Part shown: positions 21,787 through 32,597 of the stretch, piece by piece
Position numbering within the stretch: position 1 is the first letter of the stretch
How the letters are laid out: every line of letters starts with the position of its first letter
Assembly: GCA_016271365.2 (NCBI GenBank)
Contig: CM028130.1
Location: 474,361,001 to 474,425,000, forward strand
From: Neoceratodus forsteri
Taxonomy: Eukaryota > Chordata > Ceratodontiformes > Ceratodontidae
Direction of reading: 5' to 3'
DNA: 64,000 bases
The notes under the pieces: model-generated
Databases searched by the model: none
Seen by the model: only the letters and a program-made list of their open reading frames with translations
Told to the model about the DNA's origin: nothing
Program-made: the position numbers and the translations under genes

Positions 21787-24071
21787 CTAAGGCTGCTCAG
21801 GATGAGGAGGTGTCTCCCGTGGCTGGGGGGATGGAAGGCACCCCTGAAGAACTCTTCTCACCCTGCGGGACAAAAGGTGGGTCCCCGGGAAGGTGGAGGA
21901 AATCACCCTATGCCAGGCAATGGGTGACAACCTGGATAGACGAAGCCATGCCATCCACCTAATGCAGATCGCTGTCTCTGCTAGTCTGGACGCCACCTCA
22001 TTGGCATCATAAAATGCCCTTGCCTGGTGTCTTGCAAGCTCCAGACCTTGAGCAGAGAGGGCAATGACTTGTTTAGATTGCTTTGTATCAGGCAAAGATG
22101 CAAGTACCTGAGCTAACATCGATCACAGGTGCCTGTTATAGGCAGTGTTGTGTGCCTGATGAGAACCTATGCACATCAACAAACGGGCTGAAGAGAAAAC
22201 TCTTCGTCCCCACTGGTCGAACTCTGCGGAATCTGGATCTGGGGTCAATCCCGTGTCAGGCGCTGAGGCCCGGAGGGAGTGTCTAGGAGTGTCAGGCCCG
22301 AAGCAGGGTGAGGTAGAGAACCTAGAAACTCCTGCGGGGCACAATACCATCTCTTGCAGTCTGCTGGGGCTGGAGAAGGGGCAGCTGGAGACTGCCAGGT
22401 GCGGATAGATGCTTCCTGGAAAGGAATGGGCCAGAGGACACCACCAGATGGTGAGCACTGAACTCACTGAAAAATGAGCATGTCTCCCACTCAGTATTGC
22501 TCCTCAAAACATGGGAGATGCGAAGCTCCTGAACCAGCCTCGAAAGGAACTGCTGATATTCAGTGAAATCAGCATTGGAGGACAGCTGGACAGAGTGTTC
22601 CTCTCCCTCAGAAGAGGGAGACAAGGAGGAAAAGGAGCTCGAGTGTCCAGAGGACTCCTGCAGCAGGGGAGACAGGTAAGAGACCCGTTCATCCATGGCC
22701 CTAACATAAGTGGGAAAGGCCGCCACAGTAGCTCTGAATGTCTCCCACTATAAGGGCCCCATGGGACCCACGTGGCCCAGGAGAGGAGGAGGTGTCTGCA
22801 GAGGGATGGGAGATGGGAACCGAACTGAGAGTGCCCGACCTCTGCCAGGGCTCTGAGACCCAGAGAATTGGGGGGGGGTCCAGAGGCCATACCAGGTTGT
22901 GAAGGTTGAACTTGGGATGGCAAATTCCGGAAGAGCCCTGAGGGGAAGTCTCCCCAAGATGCACCTGGGGTTGCATGTGTCCAGAAGGGCAACCTCTGCA
23001 CTGCCAACCGAGGATGCCTCTGAGACCTTGATGGAGAGTGGGGTTCAGCTGCGACTCCTTCCCACCTCACGCGGGGCAGTGGAAGGGGTCAGCTGCACCT
23101 CACCTGGCCCCTCAACCCCTCGGACTCAGGCAGCGTCTTCTCAACCCCAGTGCAGTGGGGTCCCCAATCCCACAGGCCTCCTGTGGAGGCCACAGAAGAG
23201 GGTTCCCTATACCCCAGAAGGGCCACAGCAGCACTAGGAATGGCAACTGCCTGAGCTCTCCAGTGGAGGACACCTCCCCAGCCACCATCCCCAACAGATC
23301 CACTGCGCCCCAGCCTAGGATCCTCGAGGGCAGCAAGCTCCGGGACTCACGGATAGGGCCGCTAGGCTGCCTGATGCCATGTCCCAGGCTCTCCGACTCC
23401 AAAGAGTCCAGTTGCCAGTCTGGATCAGCCTCTGAGTCATCCCCTCTGGAGAGGAGGCGACAAGGCAGACCTCCAGGCCAGCAACCCCCGGGGGGGGGTC
23501 CTGGCATCAGCACCATGAACGGCACCGCTGCTGACATGGCACCGCCCACTGCGTCATCCTGATCACTGGCATCAGAAGGTGGTGCTGAACGTCCACCAGT
23601 GGTGGGCCCAGCAGCCATGGGCCATGACACTGGGGAAGCCTGCACATCTGTGGAGGTGACTGCTGGGGCAGAACCAGCAACGCAGCTCCTCAGGGAACTG
23701 AGCTGCTCCTCCAGCAGAGTAAAAGAGGCCTCCTTGGCAAGGCTAGAACTGGAGGAGGCCTCCTTCTTGCCGAGACATATAGACCTGGGAGGGGACCCGG
23801 AGGAAGGGTCAAGATTCCTGGCCTTGGCGATCCACGAGCAACGTTGCTCTCCAAAAGTCGGCAGGGCCCTGACGACTTTGAACGCAAGGATTTCCAGAAC
23901 ACGGTGGTCCATGGAGAAGCAGGCATCACAGTGGTCCATATCATGGTTAGGTCCCAGGCACTGCAGACAAACATCATGCCGGTCCGAAACGGAAAAGAGC
24001 CGGCCACAAGGGCACTGACACATGGGGACAAAGCCCGCTTTGGATTTACATTTCGCCCCAGAACCTGACAT
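21787..24071 (-). pseudogene. DIRS B1 gag-like protein (broken)
   Basis: The likely start is the ATG complementary to 24,069-24,071. The N-terminus has the family finger: C-x-C-x-C-G near residues 15-20, then D-R-H, CxxCLG, N-H, CxxC within the first 50 residues. A long Pro/Ser/Ala-rich middle follows. The C-terminal part (22,119-21,787) has S-K-Q-V-I-A-L-S-A, E-V-A-S-R-L and R-W-M-A-W-L-R-L-S, matching the gag C-domain of families A and C. Pieces at 24,071-23,112, 23,070-22,504, 22,726-22,322, 22,467-22,123 and 22,119-21,787 lie in different frames, so it is not functional. Confidence 0.75.
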
Positions 24072-24466
24072 GATGAGAAATAAAACACAACTTAAGCAAA
24101 GATCCCGGTGCCACAGACAAAAAAGAGGAATGGTCATACCGGATTCAATGGCATCAGGATGAGAACCGGGATGAAGGAAAGTTTACCGCAGGTGTCGACC
24201 AAAGACGAAGGCCTAATGGTGTAGTTTTAGAAGCTCTGACTCACAGCAGCTGTGACCTTGACAGCGGAAGAAACAGAACTGGGATGGAGGAGGAGGAGTC
24301 AGCAGCACCTAACGGCCAACCCGCGTGCTCTGCGCTGGTACGTCAGCCACGTGGGCAGCGCCATCGGCGCTGACTCCTCCCCCCCCAAAAAAAAGCTCCC
24401 ACGGCAGGTGCATGCCTCCAGCTTACACCCAACAGTAATGAATGGTGAAGATTGACAAGGGGAAGA

Positions 24467-25070
24467 TCCAGGAGTTTGGAGGATTTTAAACACATCCTTT
24501 TTTAAAGAACTTGTTTACAGGGAGCAATAGTTTCTTAGTGGGTGTTAGACCCATTATCTCTAAGTATTCTGCTTCCTCCCCATCCTCTATTACTTCAGTT
24601 GTGGTTATGTCAAGGGCATCCACCATCCTTCTGATGAAAATGATGAGGATGAGTAATCCTCTGAGGCCCTGGGTGATAAGCCAAACTCCTGTTCAAGGAG
24701 ACTTCAGACTCTATAGGCTCCCTTCACACTCTACTTATACTCCTCATATTCCTCCATTTCTTCTTGGAAGGAAGATTGGGCAGAGGGTTGTTTGGTGGGG
24801 GTCTGAACTGATGCTGGCTGGCCAATAGGCAGCATCCCCTGTAAGGTCTGAATAAGTTTGAAGCCCTGTGCCATCTCCTGTGGAGAAGGCATAGTTTCAG
24901 TAACAATGGACGTCCCAAAACGCTGTCCAGCAGGGTGTTCTGTGTGCTTAGTTTTTTTTGTTTTCTTTAATGCAACCAGGGAGTCAGCCAGTTCACCAGG
25001 CCTTTTTCCAAGGACCGGGTACCCATATAGGGGGTAAAGGTTGTAGTTGCTGTGGTTTCACCCACAAGAA
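24467..25070 (-). pseudogene. DIRS A1 gag, middle part
   Basis: The remaining A1 gag between insertions B1 and C. It matches A0 at 3,420-3,780 (the 'gtgggtgttagacccattat' region against 'gtgggtattaaccccatcat'), encoding an acidic stretch. Cut on both sides by DIRS insertions and frameshifted. Confidence 0.65.
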
Positions 25071-25454
25071 ATGGAAATTATATACCTACCTGTAATTCTT
25101 GATCTTCTTGGACAAAGTCTCCACCACTTATTCACACTGATGGGACCTATGCCGGAGGAGCTAGGACCTAGCGGGAGCAAAATTTTTGTGCAAGAGGGCC
25201 GATGCCAGAGATGGAGCCGTGAGGAGCGGTGCCTCAGCTCGTGCGGCAATGACTATCTCGGCATTGACCCTCCAACTGCCTCAGTACCTTTTTTCCAAAG
25301 AGGTGCAATGTAACTAACCTAGGATAGCCTAACAAAAAACAGACATAAGATAGTCTGGATGACCTGTATAAGAAGGGTCAACAAAGAAGTCTTCACAGCC
25401 TGAAGATTGAGGGAGTGAAAGCCAACAACAGAGGTGAGCTCAGGGGATGGTGGG

Positions 25455-25595
25455 TGGGTGTGTGAATGAATGGTGGAGACTTCGTCCAAGAAGGTCAAGA
25501 ATTACGGTAGGTACGTAATTTCCATATCTTCCTGGACATAAAGTCTCCACCACTCATTCACACTGATGGGAGAGTACCGAGCTAATAATCCCCAC
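25455..25595. repeat. DIRS C internal complementary region
   Basis: The words 'gaatggtggagacttcgtcc' and 'caagaattacggtaggtacg' are complementary to the left end. 'cttcctggacataaagtctc' and 'caccactcattcacactgat' are complementary to the right end. Confidence 0.85.
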
Positions 25596-26905
25596 AAGAG
25601 GGTGGCAGGAGAAACCAAGAGCTCACAAATTTAGGACAGAGTCCATTAAGGATAGTCCAGCAAATGAAAGATGATAGTCTGGCATGGACATCCAGGGCAT
25701 GGTGTGGCAATGTGCACTGAGCTCCGGGAAGCATGCATTGCAAATGTCTGCAATGGGCACATTGTGGATTTCCGCCAGGATGCCGCTCTGGTAGAGTGAG
25801 CTTACACTCTGCCCTCCAGCTTAACTTAAGTAATGGAATAACAGTGGCGAAGGCATGCCACCAGCCATGCCAAATGCATCTGATAGTGACAGGTTGGCCC
25901 AGCCGGTCTCGCTGAAGGAAACAAACAGTTGCTGAGCTTTTATAATTTCAGGAAACAAACAGTTGTTGAGATTTGCGAATTTCTTTTGTTTTATCCAAAT
26001 AGAAACGCAGAGCTCTTTTGTCATCCAAAGAATGAAGGGTATGCTGTCCTTCATTTTAGAAGTTAGCAAAGTAAGTAGGTAGGACCAAAGGTTGGTGCAG
26101 ATGGAATTCTGAAACAACCTTAGGGAGAAACTTAGGATGGGTCCTAAGAACTACTTTGTCCTTATGAATTACAGTATACGGAGGGTCTGTGACCAAGGCA
26201 TGTTTTTCAGAAACCCTGCGGGCTGAGGTAATAGCCACCAGAAAGGCTGTTTTCCAAGTGAGAAATTTCAGCTCACAGGTTGCTAGAGGCTCGAAAGGCT
26301 TTCAAGTGAGCATGTCTAGCACAAGATTAATGTCCCAGGCTGCGACTGGATGTCTGATAGGAGGTCTGGTATGCAGAATACCCTTAAGAAACCTCTTAAC
26401 TACAGGTAACTGAGCCAGTGACAAGAAAAATACTGGCTCATGATAAGCTGAAATGGCACAAAGGTGAACTTTGACTGTAGAGTATTGTAGACCTGAATTT
26501 GAGAGGTCTAAAAGGTACTCTAGAACTTTATTTGGTGGGCAGGAAAAAGGATTCAAAGAGGATATTGCATACCAGACAGAAAAACGCTTCCATTTGGCTG
26601 TATAAGTTTTTCTGGTGGCTGGCTTGCGCACAAACAAAAGAATATCTGAAACTCTCGAGAGACACTGAACCTGTTCACCTCTATCTCTTCAGGAGCCAAG
26701 CGTGAAGGTAAAGCGACCTCAGATTGGGATGGACCACAGGCCCCTGGGTCAGAAGGTTCGTCTGAAGGGGAAGCGTCTTCAGAGGGGTTTCCGTCATACT
26801 GTTAAGTAACGGAAACCACATCTGTTGAGGCCAAAAGGGACCAATGAGGATCATTTTGTCCCCCTGGGACATGAATTTGAGAAGTACCCTCTGAATTAGT
26901 GGAAG
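25596..26905 (-). pseudogene. DIRS C tyrosine recombinase (catalytic Tyr to His)
   Basis: Core-binding domain at 26,637-26,302 (A-T-R-K-T-Y-T-A-K-W-K-R-F, V-L-E-Y-L-L-D-L, T-V-K-V-H-L-C-A-I-S-A-Y). Box I A-R-R-V-S-E lies near 26,215. H-S-T-R-A is readable near 25,797 on minus. In the final box, where A1 and A3 read K-H-Y-S-L-D, C reads H-H-A-L-D with the tyrosine position as His (25,699-25,701). Frameshifts lie near 26,060, 26,300 and in the catalytic domain. It is inactive both by frame and by catalytic loss. Confidence 0.75.
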
Positions 26906-26989
26906 AGAAGGAAAGGCGTATAGAAAGTGTTTTGTCCACAGCAGCCTGAACGCATCCTGACAGAAAATGCCAGGCCCTAGATTTCTGGA

Positions 26990-27470
26990 ACAGAAGAGAG
27001 GCAGTTTTGTGTTGAGTGGGGATTCAAAAAGGTCCAGGTCTGGAGTTCCCCACTCTGCTAATACTGACTGAACTACAGTTGAGTCGAGAGACCACTTGTG
27101 AGGATCCGACTCTGTTCTGCTGAAGACGGTCTGCCAGTTTGTTCTGCACTCCCGGCAGGTAGACCACCTGAATTAGAGCCTTGTGCTCTAGGCACCATTC
27201 CCATACTCTCATCTCTTTCCGGCATAAAGGGTAAGAGTGTGCACCGCCCTGCTTGTTGATGCAATACATCACTGCTTTGTTGTCCATTTGAAGGAGAATG
27301 TTCTTGTGACAGAGAATGTCCTTCAAAGCCCGGACTGCATAAAGGACAGTTCTCATTTCTAGGATATTTATGTGAAGCTGAGACTCGTCCTGAGTCCACA
27401 TACCTTGGGTGTGGAGATTCTGACAGTGAGCTCCCCACCCCATCAGGGATGCGTCCATGGTAATGGAAAT
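26990..27470 (-). pseudogene. DIRS C RNase H domain
   Basis: One open frame (27,458-27,024) carries all expected blocks: M-D-A-S-L-M-G-W-G-A (first Asp), I-N-I-L-E-M-R-T (Glu), Q-M-D-N-K-A-V-M-Y (Asp), I-N-K-Q-G-G-A, and Y-L-P-G-V-Q-N-K-L-A-D. It looks fold-competent over this stretch but is joined to broken RT and recombinase frames. It removes RNA from the cDNA hybrid in the family. Confidence 0.8.
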
Positions 27471-28580
27471 CTGATGATCCAGGGGAGCAAAGGGATACCC
27501 TTCCCGAAAGGTTGTCCTTTTGTGACCACCAGGTGAGTGACCTCTTCAGTCACCTTGATGAGAAAGGACTGAGGGTGAGTGGTTGGGGACCACTGAGTAC
27601 TGAGCACCCATTGAGAGATTCTCATGTGGAGATGTGCTAGGGGTACAGTGAACACCAAGGATGCCATGAGACCCAGCATCCATTGCATCAAGACAGCTCG
27701 AACTGAGCTGTTCTCTCTGATGTATCGGCTTTCTGGGATATCACTCCTTCTGTCCTATGGAAGAAAAGCTCTCACACAGGAGGTGTCCAGAAGAGTTCCT
27801 ATAAAAAGTAGTTTCTGGAAGGGCTGCAATTGCGATTTTGAGATTTAGCAGGACTCCCATGGACATGAGAAAGTCTGAGGCCGTGGCTATGGCATCGAGA
27901 GTTCCTTGCCTGGAAGGACTTGCTAGAAGCCAGTCGTCCAGATATGGGAACACTTGTATTCGATTTTTCTGAGATGTGCTGCGGGTTGCACAACACTGTA
28001 AAAACTCATGGCACCGAGGATAGCCAAAGACAGGACTCTGAACTTAATGTTGGCCCAGAGCTACAAACTTTAGGTATCTGTGGTGCTTTGAGTGTATAGG
28101 AATATGTTGGTAAGCATCCTGCATGTCCAGGAAGCTAGCCAATCATGTTGATGAAGCAAGGATAACAGGGTCCCTAGCGATGTCATCTTGAACTTTTCCT
28201 TGAGAAGAAACTTGTTTAACTTTCTGAGGTCCAGAATGGGACGCATGCCACCTGTCTTTTTCAGGACCAGGAAGTAATGGGAGTAGAAACCTGTGTTTCA
28301 TTGATCCAGTGGAACTATTTCTACTGCCCTGTTGTTCAGAAGGCTTTGCATCTCGGAGGCAAGAAGGTCTGACTGTATTGTTGACAGCCTGGGCTGTAGT
28401 TTGGGAGGATGATCTGGAGGCGTTTCTGAAAGGCTGAGGGAGTACCCCTCGTGGATTATCCGGAGGACCCATTTGTCTGATGTTATGGACTTCCATTGGT
28501 TGTAGAACTGAGTCAGATGTCTTCCCACCGCTGAGGAAGAGTCCCCCTCGGGCTGTTGAGGTGGGACCTGAGCCAGAAAC
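27471..28580 (-). pseudogene. DIRS C reverse transcriptase (broken)
   Basis: Minus-strand pieces. 28,795-28,298 encodes the N-terminal RT region with F-Y-N-Q-W-K-S-I-T-S-D-K-W-V-L and L-L-N-N-R-A-V-E-I-V-P. 28,300-28,190 holds the fingers with K-K-T-G-G-M-R-P-I-L-D type residues in another frame. 27,953-27,741 contains M-F-P-Y-L-D-D-W-L with intact YLDD at 27,933-27,944, and the thumb follows to 27,500. At least three frame changes. Confidence 0.75.
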
Positions 28581-30641
28581 TCAGAAGGTAGCACTGGGCA
28601 CTTTGGGCCCTTGTGTCTTCTGTTGCATTTTCTTTTGAGGCTGAGGGGCTTGGTTTTTGTTAAAACCTCCCCTGCCCTTGCCCTGAAATGACTGATGGTT
28701 GTGAAATTGATGCTTGTTAACACCCCACCCCCGAGAAGGGGTGGGAGCAGATCGAGCCATTTTAATGGCTGACCTAGTCTTCTGTGTGGCCTCACGAGCT
28801 TGATCTACTTGAGGTCTGAACAGATACGCACCATCAAAGGGTAACGCCATTACCTGCTGTTGGGCATAATTCGTGAAGCCCGAAGTGCGTAGCCAGGAGT
28901 GACGACAGGTACAAATGCCCGCTGTTGCCACTCGGGAAGCAGTATCAAAAGCTTCCATAGCTGCTTTAACCTGCTGGTTGTTGGACTCGATACCCCTGGT
29001 TATGGTCTGAAGTAGCTCTGAACTAGTGTCCGACTTGGGCAGAGCTTCCACCATCTGTTTGAGCGAATGCCAAAGAACATACTCATACTGAGAGAAATAG
29101 CCCTGGTAGCTGGCAGTACGCATACCCAGGGTGGAGGCAGCAAAGACTCCATTACCTAAGGTGTCAATCTTATGAGATTCTTTGTTTATAGGCTGGGCTG
29201 TAAATGTCTGAGGAAGAATGGCCTTATCATTCTCTGCCAAGACTACAATAGGGTCTGCAAAGGCCTGGGAGGCCAAAATGGGTCGATCCTTGGGAGAAGC
29301 ATACTTTCTGTCTGTGGACTTAGCCACAGAAGGAATGAGAGCGGTATTATTCCATACCATCTGAGAGAGCGTCTCAAAGGATGGTTGTACCGGGGGAGTT
29401 AAATCCATAGGGATCTCTGGGACATGTAGATATTGGAGTCTCAAAAGCTTCCCAAGATTGATATCTGTAGTCTGAAGAGAAAGAGTAGAATTCAAATTTT
29501 TTAGCAGAGACTTAAATGACAGGTCTTCAACCACAGGCTCTGTGGCAGGATTGATCCCTGCTCCTTCAACATCATCACCCAGTCGAAGATCTGGGTCAGG
29601 CTCAATATAATCTCCTGACAGCCCCAGAGGGACTGTATGGACAGGAAAGGAGTGAAAATCAGTAGGAAATGAAGAAGAGAAACGAATTGGAGTCAAGAAC
29701 CCTTGAAGGCTGGACAGCACTGACAAGTCTCGGTGACAAGAAGAACTGGCGCCGATGTGAGGAGGCCAGTGCCGTAGGAAATGACAGCACACGGCACCGA
29801 CATGTGCTCGAGCGCCAAGGATGGTGCTGACAACCCTAGCGGCACTGAGGTTGGTGACAGGTGCATCAGTGCTGAAGACAGTGCCAACAACCCCAGCGGC
29901 ACCGAGGACGGCGCCAACAGGCACACCGGGACTGAGGATGGCGCCAAGAGACCCATCGACGCAGAGAGTGTCCCCGATGCTGCCAAAAGCAATCCAGGGC
30001 CCCGAAGACTTCGATTTGAAGAAAAAGAAGGAAGAATATCAGGAGATAAAGGCATCAGTGTGGCCCCCTGTGCCGCAGCCATGTGAGGAGGGGAAAACAC
30101 CTGAGCATGGAGTCAATGGCACCGAAGATGGCGCTGCATGACTAGGAAGGTCTAACCACCCTACCCACTCCCCCAAAGGGCCCGAAGGCCTCAGAGTGAC
30201 CGGGCCAGGCAGCTGGACCAACCTCCAAGCCCATTGCTCCATTAGAGTGGCCCACTGATGAAACTGCTTATCAGAAGCCCTTTCAATAGGCAGGGAAGGG
30301 CTCCAATGTCGAAGAGGTCGGTCACCGGAGACAGAAACCGGTGACTCCAGCTTAGGAGGAGACTGGCATCTGACCCCAATGACCGACCGTCAATGTGCAG
30401 ACATACCAGAAGGCGACCTTGGGTGATGCCTTCTCTTTTTTGACCTGTGGGCCGAAGAACAGCCGAGGCCGAATGGTGCTGAGAGTGCAACCGTTTTTTT
30501 ATGCTTCGGGACCGCCATCCTCCGGCATCAGATCATCCATTGTCAGACCCTCCTCCAGAGAGGGTGGTGGATCGGACCCAGCCCGGCTGACTGAACCACT
30601 TTCATACGAAGTCTCCCTACCATCACCTGACCCGCTCATGG
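28581..30641 (-). pseudogene. DIRS C gag-like protein
   Basis: The largest intact piece is 447 codons (29,924-28,581). It has an acidic middle, the block N-K-E-S-H-K-I-D-T-L, A-A-S-T-L-G-M-R, and A-F-D-T-A-S-R-V-A-T-A-G, then a basic Gly/Gln/Asn/Lys-rich tail that probably binds nucleic acid. An upstream frame starting at 30,641 (M-S-G-S-G-D-G-R) opens 46 codons and then stops, so the full gene is broken. Between about 29,740 and 30,000 a Pro/Ser/Val-rich ~10-residue repeat is encoded in an overlapping frame. No Cys finger like that of A and B was seen. Confidence 0.75.
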
Positions 30642-31019
30642 TCAACTCCGTCAATGGAGGGCTGAAGACTTCTTTTTCTTAATCAGTAAAGTTTAAAAGT
30701 AAGCGGTACTTATTTCGAGATAAATTACAAAACAATAAACTGAAAACTATGCTGCTAGTTTGAAGTTTGACTCCCGGTGGGCTAGCGTTGTCGTCACTGA
30801 AGCACACTTGACATTGGGAAAAAAGGAACTGAGGCAGTTGGAGGGTTGATGCCACTGATAGTCACTGTCGCATGAGCTGAGGTTTGCAGCACTGCTCCTC
30901 GTGGCTCCATATCTGGTGCCAGCCCTCTTGCAAAAAAGTTTGCTCCTGCTGGGTCCTAGCACCTCCGGCGCAGATCCCATCAGTGTGAATGAGTGGTGGA
31001 GACTTTATGTCCAGGAAGA

Positions 31020-31270
31020 TCTGAGGGTGTCGACTGGTCAGAGCCTGAGGGACCCTTAGGTGGAGGCAACTTCTTTTTAAGCCTTTCCAAATGTTTTTCA
31101 AGTGTTTTCTTAGGAAATGTCTTGCATATTTCACAATCAGATTTTAGGTGTTCATAACCCAGGCAGGCCACACAAGAAGTGTGCTTATCTGCCTTGACAA
31201 ACAACTCTCCACACTCAGTACAATTTTTGGAACCAGGCTCACCATTTTTTCTTTTTGGTTTTTCTGACAT
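31020..31270 (-). pseudogene. DIRS A1 gag, N-terminal finger domain
   Basis: The start ATG is complementary to 31,268-31,270. The encoded start (M-S-E-K-P-K-R-K) is the same as in A2. The finger has CxxC, D-x-H, CxxCLG, E-H and CxxC in about 50 residues, then a Lys-rich K-T-L-E-K-H-L-E-R-L-K-K helix. It is cut at 31,019 by DIRS C. It keeps every Cys and His of the family pattern. Confidence 0.8.
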
Positions 31271-31392
31271 ATTCCAAAACTGACAGAAAACACAAACCGC
31301 AAAAGGATTTAAAATTTTAAAATGTAGTTTAGTGTCATGTTGGTTCAGGGAACCGATTGGAACTGAGAACTGGCTCAGAAAGAACCAAGGTT
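31271..31392. promoter_or_regulatory. DIRS A1 5' leader
   Basis: A short leader upstream of gag holding AACCG and two AACTG words within 40 bp (31,345-31,375), like the leaders of A0 and A2. It ends in the L1 TSD (31,376-31,392). Regulatory function is inferred. Confidence 0.35.
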
Positions 31393-32322
31393 TTTTTTTT
31401 TTATATTTTATTTTTATTATTGCACATGTAATCATACATGTTAATAGATCCATATCAGAGACAGACCATGAACAAAGATAAGTCTCCATCTGGAGAAACA
31501 TAACATTTCCCTCAATATTTAGGATTAAATGCATCCCTGATACATTGATACCACATAGAGGGTAGCTAAACATTATTAAAACCAATTTATATCAAAAGCA
31601 AAATTAAGCTGTATAATGGGCCCATGAGCAGTATGACTGAGTCCAGAGAACTTAAGTCCATGCAAGTCCCGAAAAGCCTTGCCCCTGCTGAGGGCTATTG
31701 GTGTCATACATTTAAACTAAAAGTTTAGTATCATGAGTAGGTATTCTAAGGCAGTAACATTGTGAAACTTTCACCAATCCACTTTTTTCGAGATAACATT
31801 CAGGTTTAACTCATCCAGCACTTTATAATTTTTCAAGATACAAACCCCAACAACTATTAAACTTTCCAAAGCAACATATCCCCTGTTTTAATGTGTGAGG
31901 CCGGAATATTGCGATGCTTTAATGCTTTAATGCCTTCAGGTTATAAGCAAATTCAGGAGCATCCTCGTAACAAATACAGGATTAATTTAAGCTTAAGATA
32001 AAGCTAAAACTTAAAATTATGTTATATTACGTTACAGTTCATTAAGAATCAGTCCTCTGCATCCGAATCAGCTTCTCCAGGTGCTCAACGACGATCTCAA
32101 TCTGAGGCAAACCTCGAGGCCCATTTTCTGGCTTCAATGGGATTGGAGAAGGCCCAAACCTTGCCCTCATGCACTATTCGCAATCTGGCAGGGAAGATCA
32201 TCGAGTCGGTGATTGATGCTTTTTGTAAGACTTTTCTTACCCCGTCAAATTTCTTCCTCCTGGTACGCGTAGCATAACTTAGATCAGGAAACAAAAAAAC
32301 ATTTTGATCGTTCTCCATTATA
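31393..32322 (-). mobile_element. L1-type insertion holding only ORF1 end plus 3' UTR
   Basis: Flanked by the 17-bp TSD 'cagaaagaaccaaggtt' (31,376-31,392 and 32,323-32,339). On minus it starts in the C-terminal part of an L1 ORF1 and runs 700 bp of non-coding DNA to an A-rich tail with AATAAA-like words at 31,393-31,420. No endonuclease or RT sequence lies between ORF1 and the tail. This is the plan of half-L1 (HAL1-like) elements, or else an internally deleted L1. Confidence 0.75.
32097..32318 (-). pseudogene. L1 ORF1 C-terminal domain fragment
   Basis: About 73 codons from the ATG complementary to 32,316-32,318 to a stop at 32,097. The blocks V-F-L-F-P-D-L-S-Y-A-T, R-R-K-K-F-D-G-V-R-K-V-L, F-P-A-R-L-R-I-V-H-E-G and F-S-N-P-I-E-A-R-K-W match the C-terminal domain of vertebrate L1 ORF1, an RNA-binding chaperone. 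The frame is open, but the 5' part of the gene is lost by truncation. The stop is followed by non-coding sequence. Confidence 0.75.
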
Positions 32323-32339
32323 CAGAAAGAACCAAGGTT

Positions 32340-32597
32340 ATTGGTAAAAACAAAAGATAGAGGCAGCAAATGAAAAACAAAGGAATACTTACATGTTTTT
32401 TGTAAGTTTTCACATCAGAACCAGATGCTGAGGAGAGGATCTCTGAGCGTCTAGTCTTGACAGGTGGAGAGTGAAATCTGAGAGGTTAGAGTGTAGGCAG
32501 TTGATGGGGGCAACATTTAAAAAGTGACATGTGCCAATGGTGTTCCATCATTAGCATAACGTTCCATCTCCGGGCAGATCTGACTTAAAGGCATACT
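32340..32597. repeat. DIRS A1 right ITR, inner part
   Basis: Complementary to the left ITR at 8,265-8,440 ('gttccatcattagcataacg' against 'gctaatgatggaac', and 'gggcagatctgacttaaagg'). It is interrupted at 32,597 by the L2-like LINE and continues at 36,631-36,675. Confidence 0.8.

Larger units (their letters stand above)
20444..24466 (-). mobile_element. DIRS B1, gag-only non-autonomous element
   Basis: Left end near 20,444 ('atgaaaattatgtacc') and right end near 24,466 ('gaatggtgaagattgac', then 'ggggaaga') are complementary to the two halves of the ICR at 21,585-21,680. The interior is a gag-like gene on minus directly after the ICR; RT, RNase H and recombinase are absent. A1 gag resumes on both sides. 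The second copy, B2 (48,398-52,737), has the same architecture, so this is a family and not a single deletion. Confidence 0.8.
25071..31019 (-). mobile_element. DIRS C, complete-length but inactive retrotransposon
   Basis: A 5.95-kb element nested in A1 gag. Its left end (near 25,071, 'atggaaattatatacctacc') and right end (near 31,019, 'gagactttatgtccaggaag') are complementary to the two halves of the ICR at 25,455-25,595. In order on minus: gag, RT with YLDD, RNase H and tyrosine recombinase. A1 gag continues on both sides. It is a different family from A, and its end sequences resemble those of gag-only B1 and B2. Confidence 0.85.

Noticed and set aside
23038..24088. Long open frames on plus opposite DIRS B1 gag (for example 174 and 139 codons)
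   Set aside because: Shadows of the GC-rich gag on the other strand; only the minus frame has the finger and gag blocks.
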